17,979 nt of DNA, from assembly GCA_021157505.1 (NCBI GenBank), contig JAGGWI010000279.1, forward strand, positions 1 to 17,979, in the 5' to 3' direction. Position 1 is the stretch's first letter. Every line of letters starts with the position of its first letter. The notes beneath the pieces were generated by a model. That model saw only the letters and a program-made list of their open reading frames with translations. It was not told where the DNA came from and searched no databases. Source of the stretch: Desulfuromusa sp. (lineage in GTDB: Bacteria > Desulfobacterota > Desulfuromonadia > Desulfuromonadales > Geopsychrobacteraceae). Positions 14,035 to 17,979 of the stretch are shown here, in pieces. The translations under genes were made by a program, and so were the position numbers.

Positions 14035-15258
14035 GTGGAAAAAATTTACATGGACAACAATGCAACAACAGCAGTCAAGCCCGAGGTTTTAGAGGCTATG
14101 TTGCCCTATTTTTGTGAACAATTTGGCAACCCTTCCAGTGTTCATTGGGCTGGCAGGATGGTTGGAGGAGCGATTGAAAAAGCTCGAGAGCAGGTTGCTG
14201 AGTTGCTCAACTGCTCTACAGCGGAAGTTATTTTTCTATCCTGTGGCAGTGAAGGTGATAATTATGCCATCAAGGGGACTGCTGATGCGTTAAAAGATAA
14301 GGGTAACCATATCATTACCACCTCAGTGGAACATCCTGCGGTTCTGGAAACCTGTGAAGCGCTTGAAAAAGAAGGTTATGAGGTGACCTATCTCAAAGTT
14401 GATCATGATGGCATGCTTGATCTTGCGGAACTGGAAGCAGCTATTACCGAGAAAACAATTCTGATCTCGGTTATGTGGGCAAATAATGAGACGGGTAATA
14501 TTTTCCCAATTGAAGAAATTGGGAAAATTGCCAAAAAACATAAGGTGCGGTTTCATACCGATGCCGTTCAGGCCGCCGGAAAAATTCCGGTTGATGTCCG
14601 TAAGGCCAATGTTGATATGGCGGTTATCTCCGGTCATAAAATAGGTGCACCTAAGGGTATTGGAGCGATGTATCTGCGCCGTGGCACCCGGATTTCCCGT
14701 TTTATGCATGGTGGCCATCAGGAACGGAATCGGCGCGCTGGTACTCATAATGTTCCAAGTATTGTCGGTTTGGGTGTTGCCTGTGAATTGGCTCTCCAGC
14801 ATATGGAAAAAGACTACGCTTATGTGCGAAATCTGCGGGATAAACTTGAACAGGGGATATTGGCGTCAATTCCTGAAGTCAAGTTGAACGGCCATCCTGA
14901 TGCCGATTTGCGCCTGCCAAACACATTGAATGTCAGCTTCAATTATATTGAGGGTGAATCGCTGTTGCTGTTCTTCGATATGAAAGGAATTGCAGCATCG
15001 TCAGGCTCGGCCTGCACTTCAGGATCGCTGGAACCGTCACACGTTATGGGGGCGATGGGTGTTGATATTGTCCTGGCTCACTCCAGTACCAGGTTCAGTC
15101 TTGGTGCCGATAATACTGAGGCGGAAGTTGATTTTATTCTGCATGAACTGCCTGCGATGGTGCAGCGTCTGCGGGAAATGAGTCCATTATATAATCGTGT
15201 GGAGCCAACACCCTTGTCGTGTGATGAGTGTCGCATGGTCACTAAGGTTTGTGCCTGA
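14035..15258 (+). CDS. iscS: Cysteine desulfurase IscS/NifS
   Basis: This 407-residue PLP enzyme removes sulfur from cysteine as an enzyme-bound persulfide and passes it to IscU, MnmA and others. It has MDNNATT at the N-terminus, SVEHPAVLE (H100), the PLP lysine in ISGHKIGAPKG (K202), and the active-site loop SSGSACTSGSLEPSHV with C327, which marks group I desulfurases. The sequence wording (MDNNATT, HQERNRRAGT) is closer to NifS than to enterobacterial IscS, so the symbol is functional. The C-terminus adds SCDECRMVTKVCA, a cysteine-rich tail. The start is GTG at 14035 with GGAGG six bases upstream. The stop codon overlaps a small ORF in the 179-base gap before iscU. Confidence 0.95.
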   Translation: MEKIYMDNNATTAVKPEVLEAMLPYFCEQFGNPSSVHWAGRMVGGAIEKAREQVAELLNCSTAEVIFLSCGSEGDNYAIKGTADALKDKGNHIITTSVEHPAVLETCEALEKEGYEVTYLKVDHDGMLDLAELEAAITEKTILISVMWANNETGNIFPIEEIGKIAKKHKVRFHTDAVQAAGKIPVDVRKANVDMAVISGHKIGAPKGIGAMYLRRGTRISRFMHGGHQERNRRAGTHNVPSIVGLGVACELALQHMEKDYAYVRNLRDKLEQGILASIPEVKLNGHPDADLRLPNTLNVSFNYIEGESLLLFFDMKGIAASSGSACTSGSLEPSHVMGAMGVDIVLAHSSTRFSLGADNTEAEVDFILHELPAMVQRLREMSPLYNRVEPTPLSCDECRMVTKVCA

Positions 15259-15437
15259 TGGCGTCGCAAAAATCTTCAATTTGCGGTGTTGTCGCAGTTT
15301 TTCATGATCTTGACATGCTGGTGTATGTCTGCACCCCTGAAAAACTACGACCCCATGCTGATTGAATTTTTTACTTAGCCATCGTTTTTTAAGAAAGAAT
15401 TAAAAAGTATCAAACAATAGATATAAGGAGAAATATT
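15259..15437 (+). other. Structured iscS-iscU spacer with possible 35-codon ORF
   Basis: This gap is unusually long for an isc operon. AGTTTTTCA (15296-15304) pairs perfectly with TGAAAAACT (15338-15346), with an inner GACAT/ATGTC stem. A 35-residue frame starts at ATG 15258, overlapping the iscS stop, and ends TGA at 15363-15365. It reads MASQKSSICGVV... and has no recognised family. The sequence reminds me of a degenerate repeat seen in related genomes, but that is recollection. The AAGGAG for iscU is at its end. Confidence 0.4.
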
Positions 15438-15806
15438 ATGTATACAGAAAAAGTTATGGATCATTTTTCAAATCCGCGCAATGTTGGTGAGGTTGAAAAT
15501 GCTAACGGTATTGGTGAGGTTGGCAATGCCTCCTGTGGCGATATTATGAGGATTTCACTGCAGGTTGAAGATGATGTTATCCAGGATGTAAAATTCAAGA
15601 CTTTTGGCTGTGGTGCTGCAATTGCGACCTCCTCCATGGTGACTGAACTGGCGATTGGCAAAACTATTGATGAGGCGCTGATATTGACAAATCAAGCCGT
15701 TGCCGAAGCTCTGGATGGTTTGCCACCGGCTAAGATGCACTGTTCTAATCTGGCTGCGGATGCTCTGCATGAAGCGATTAAAAACTACAGAGAACAGCAT
15801 CATTAA
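15438..15806 (+). CDS. iscU: Fe-S cluster scaffold protein IscU
   Basis: This 122-residue scaffold is where sulfur from IscS and iron are joined into clusters. It has the three conserved cysteines C33 (NASCGD), C58 (FGCGAA) and C102 (KMHCSN) and D35. It ends after the IscU domain, so it lacks the extra C-terminal domain of full NifU. The chaperone-recognition motif is present as LPPAK (LPPVK in E. coli), although no hscA or hscB lies in the window. TAAGGAG gives a strong ribosome site. A terminator-like hairpin follows within 60 bases. Confidence 0.95.
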   Translation: MYTEKVMDHFSNPRNVGEVENANGIGEVGNASCGDIMRISLQVEDDVIQDVKFKTFGCGAAIATSSMVTELAIGKTIDEALILTNQAVAEALDGLPPAKMHCSNLAADALHEAIKNYREQHH

Positions 15807-15837
15807 CTATCATTGTTAGAATTTAAATTAACTATGG

Positions 15838-15865
15838 AGGGCTCTATTCAGGTGGAGCCCTTTTT
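15838..15865 (+). terminator. Intrinsic terminator or attenuator between iscU and mnmA
   Basis: AGGGCTC (15838-15844) pairs with GAGCCCT (15855-15861) around a 10-base loop, followed at once by TTTTT. It lies 31 bases after the iscU stop and about 20 bases before mnmA. It would end, or dampen, the isc transcript before the tRNA-thiolation genes. No separate mnmA promoter was recognised. Confidence 0.75.
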
Positions 15866-15886
15866 GTCTTCTATATGGGGAATAAT

Positions 15887-16948
15887 GTGAAAAAGAGGGT
15901 TGTTGTCGCAATGAGCGGTGGTGTCGATTCGTCGGTTACCGCTGCACTGTTGAAAGAGCAGGGCTATGAGGTGATCGGTTTGACGATGCATCATTGGGAT
16001 GCTTGCGCCAAGGATGATGCGGGTGAACCTTGTCACTCTAATGCTGCTGTGACCAATGCCAAAAAGATTGCTGAACAATTAAAGATTCCTTTTTACTCAG
16101 TTAACTTTGAAACTGATTTTCGTCAGCAGATCATAACCCGTTTTTGCGCCGAGTATTTTTCAGGGCGCACTCCAAACCCCTGTGCTGTTTGTAATAAAAA
16201 AATTAAATTTGGGTTGCTTTTGGACAAGGCGCTGGAACTGGGAGCCGATTATCTCGCTACCGGTCACTATGTCTCTCTCGCTGAGGAAGATGGACAGCTG
16301 TTTATTCGCAAGGGTGCGGATCGAAAAAAAGATCAGAGTTATTTTCTCTTTTCCCTCAGTCAGCAACAGCTCACTCATTGTTTGTTCCCCCTGGGTGAGT
16401 TGAATAAACAGCAGGTGCGAGAACATGCGATCAGGTTCGGTTTGCAGATTGCTGAAAAGGATGAAAGTCAGGATATCTGTTTTATCCCCGATGGAGATTA
16501 TGTCAGTTTCCTGGAACAAGAGCAGGGCACCGGAAAATTGAATGGTGATATTGTCCATGTTTCGGGAAAGGTTCTTGGTCAGCATCAGGGGATTTATCGT
16601 TATACGATTGGGCAGCGTAAGGGGCTTGGTATCGGCTGGGCGGAGCCCCTCTATGTGATCAGTATTGATGCTGAAAAAAAGCAGGTCACGGTCGGAGAGA
16701 AACAGCATCTCAGCCGGAGCGAAATGTTGGTGGCACAATGTTGTTGGAGTATCCCGGAGCCAACTGAACCATTTTCAACAACCTGCCGTATCCGCTATCG
16801 TCACACTGAAGTAGCAGCAACTGTTGAACCTTTAGAAAATAAGAGTGTCAGAGTCACTTTCCGTTCGCCTCAGGATGGTATTACCCCGGGGCAGGCAGCG
16901 GTTTTTTATAGCGGAGATCTGCTTATTGGCGGTGGCTGGATTCAATGA
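15887..16948 (+). CDS. mnmA: tRNA-specific 2-thiouridylase MnmA
   Basis: This 353-residue enzyme makes 2-thiouridine at wobble position 34 of tRNA-Lys, -Glu and -Gln. It activates the base with ATP and inserts sulfur. The PP-loop SGGVDSS (10-16), RTPNPCAVCNKKIKFG (94-109), ATGHY (124-128) and SQDICFIPDGDY (194-205) are present. C102 and C198 match the E. coli catalytic cysteines C102 and C199. An additional Cys at 99 replaces the usual Asp and forms a CxxC. The frame has an earlier ATG at 15875 without a ribosome site. GTG 15887 has GGGGA five bases upstream and gives the familiar MKKRVVVAMSGG start, so it is chosen. Its stop overlaps the mtaB start by four bases. Confidence 0.94.
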   Translation: MKKRVVVAMSGGVDSSVTAALLKEQGYEVIGLTMHHWDACAKDDAGEPCHSNAAVTNAKKIAEQLKIPFYSVNFETDFRQQIITRFCAEYFSGRTPNPCAVCNKKIKFGLLLDKALELGADYLATGHYVSLAEEDGQLFIRKGADRKKDQSYFLFSLSQQQLTHCLFPLGELNKQQVREHAIRFGLQIAEKDESQDICFIPDGDYVSFLEQEQGTGKLNGDIVHVSGKVLGQHQGIYRYTIGQRKGLGIGWAEPLYVISIDAEKKQVTVGEKQHLSRSEMLVAQCCWSIPEPTEPFSTTCRIRYRHTEVAATVEPLENKSVRVTFRSPQDGITPGQAAVFYSGDLLIGGGWIQ

Positions 16949-17979
16949 GCACATCGGTCTCTATCGTCACTCTGGGTTGTAAAACCAATCAGTTTGAATC
17001 TGCTGCGATGAGTGAACAGTTGCAACAGGCCGGATATCGAAAGGTTTCCTTTGAAGAGGGAGCTGATCTGGTTATTGTTAACACCTGTACTGTGACTGCA
17101 ACGACCGATGATCAGTCCCGCAAGTTGATTCGCCGTGCCAGGCGTTTCAATCCGCTGGCTCGTATCGTCGTCACCGGATGTTATGCCCAAATTGACCCGC
17201 AAAGCTTAAACCAATTACCGGGTGTTTCACTGGTGATCGGCAATCAGGAAAAAGGGCAACTGCTCAAATATCTAAATGAAGAGGTCGGATCGGGGCAGAT
17301 ACAGGTTGCCGATATTCGGTACAGCAGAATAATTGAGCCTCTCAGTTTGACCGGTTTCGAACATCGCAGCCGGGCTTTTGTCCAGATTCAGAATGGCTGT
17401 GATGCCTTCTGCTCCTACTGTATCATCCCTTATGCCCGCGGTCGGAGCCGTTCAGTGCCGGCTGTAGATATTGTCCATCAGATCGAAAAACTCTCTGTCA
17501 ACGGTTATCCTGAGATTGTTCTGACTGGTATCAATATTGGAAATTATGGCCATGACCTCCAACCTGCGATTGATCTCCTCGATCTCCTGAAAGAAATCGA
17601 AAAATCCAATTTTAGTGGTCGTCTGCGCCTTGGATCGATTGAACCGACTGAATTGCCAGCGGCTCTGTATCAATATATTGCTGCAGTTGATTGGATCTGT
17701 CCCCATTTTCATATTCCATTGCAAGCGGGTGATGATGCTATTCTACAGCGGATGAATCGCCACTATTCGACCGATTTTTTTCGCGACTTAGTTGAGAAGA
17801 TTCGTAATTTGCGATCCGATGCGGCTATCGGCCTTGATGTCATTACTGGTTTTCCCGGTGAAACAGACGATCAGTTTGAGAAGACTTGTTTGTTGCTGAA
17901 ATCGCTGCCGTTCAGCCATCTCCATGTATTCCCCTTCAGCAAACGGCCAGGGACTCCAGCGGCAACAATGCCGGATCAG
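16945..17979 (+). CDS. mtaB: Threonylcarbamoyladenosine tRNA methylthiotransferase MtaB (3' truncated by window)
   Basis: An open frame of 345 codons runs to the right edge without a stop. It begins MSTSVSIVTLGCKTNQFESA. The N-terminal cluster cysteines are C12, C48 (NTCTVT) and C79 (TGCYAQ). The radical-SAM motif is C152-x3-C156-x2-C159 (CDAFCSYC). FPGETDDQF and FPFSKRPGTPAA follow near the end. MtaB adds a methylthio group to t6A37 of tRNA. The GCKTNQFES opening and the short N-terminus separate it from MiaB (GCxMN) and RimO (GCPKN). The TRAM domain is beyond the window. The ATGA overlap with mnmA indicates coupled translation of two tRNA sulfur-modification enzymes. Confidence 0.93.
   Translation, partial: MSTSVSIVTLGCKTNQFESAAMSEQLQQAGYRKVSFEEGADLVIVNTCTVTATTDDQSRKLIRRARRFNPLARIVVTGCYAQIDPQSLNQLPGVSLVIGNQEKGQLLKYLNEEVGSGQIQVADIRYSRIIEPLSLTGFEHRSRAFVQIQNGCDAFCSYCIIPYARGRSRSVPAVDIVHQIEKLSVNGYPEIVLTGINIGNYGHDLQPAIDLLDLLKEIEKSNFSGRLRLGSIEPTELPAALYQYIAAVDWICPHFHIPLQAGDDAILQRMNRHYSTDFFRDLVEKIRNLRSDAAIGLDVITGFPGETDDQFEKTCLLLKSLPFSHLHVFPFSKRPGTPAATMPDQ

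Noticed and set aside
14323..14802. 159-codon minus-strand ORF within iscS
   Set aside because: It is an antisense shadow of a gene with clear catalytic residues.
16160..16738. 192-codon minus-strand ORF within mnmA
   Set aside because: It is antisense to a confirmed family member and has no domain.
1..17979. CRISPR array, tRNA or rRNA genes, prophage or intact insertion sequence
   Set aside because: No regularly spaced repeats, cloverleaf-like segments, rRNA blocks or transposase/integrase motifs were found on reading both strands.

Overview
The window looks like chromosomal DNA of an anaerobic deltaproteobacterium of the Desulfuromonadales type (Desulfuromonas, Pelobacter or Geobacter relatives). 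This is an inference. It rests on the gene order cysE-iscR-iscS-iscU-mnmA-mtaB, the one-chain class I (Fe-S) fumarase, the short IscU without most of the usual isc partners, and moderate base composition. No rRNA, tRNA, CRISPR array, prophage or intact transposase gene was seen.

Layout. (a) 1-2213, plus strand: the 3' end of miaB, a PHP-domain phosphoesterase and an M42 metallo-aminopeptidase, with a 29-bp-arm inverted repeat between the last two. (b) 2231-3806: a short A/T-richer accessory patch. It holds copy 1 of a MITE-like palindromic element, a TupA-like ATP-grasp ligase, a small SET-domain lysine methyltransferase and a possible 26-residue peptide ORF. (c) 3757-5262, minus strand: a phosphohexomutase with an unusual catalytic loop. 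(d) 5392-6079, plus strand: a HigB/HigA toxin-antitoxin pair with an operator-like palindrome and two stacked hairpins at its end. (e) 6090-12443, minus strand: a DeaD-type RNA helicase, an RND/MMPL-family exporter and class I fumarase with a clear sigma70-type promoter and a strong terminator. A REP-like hairpin lies between exporter and fumarase. (f) 12506-12674: copy 2 of the MITE-like element, in the divergent intergenic region. (g) 12720-17979, plus strand: two matches to the type-1 IscR box, then cysE, iscR, iscS, iscU, a terminator-like hairpin, mnmA and the start of mtaB, which runs off the window.

How the genes fit together. Region (g) is a sulfur-trafficking unit. CysE starts cysteine synthesis, IscS takes sulfur from cysteine, IscU builds Fe-S clusters, MnmA and MtaB put sulfur into tRNA, and IscR probably senses cluster status and controls the unit through the boxes upstream of cysE. 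MiaB at the left edge and fumarase in the middle are also Fe-S enzymes.

The least ordinary part is the ATP-grasp/SET/micro-ORF patch. The clearest new observations are the two-copy element whose terminal stems differ by compensating changes, the IscR box pair, and an MnmA with a CxxC in its active-site loop.
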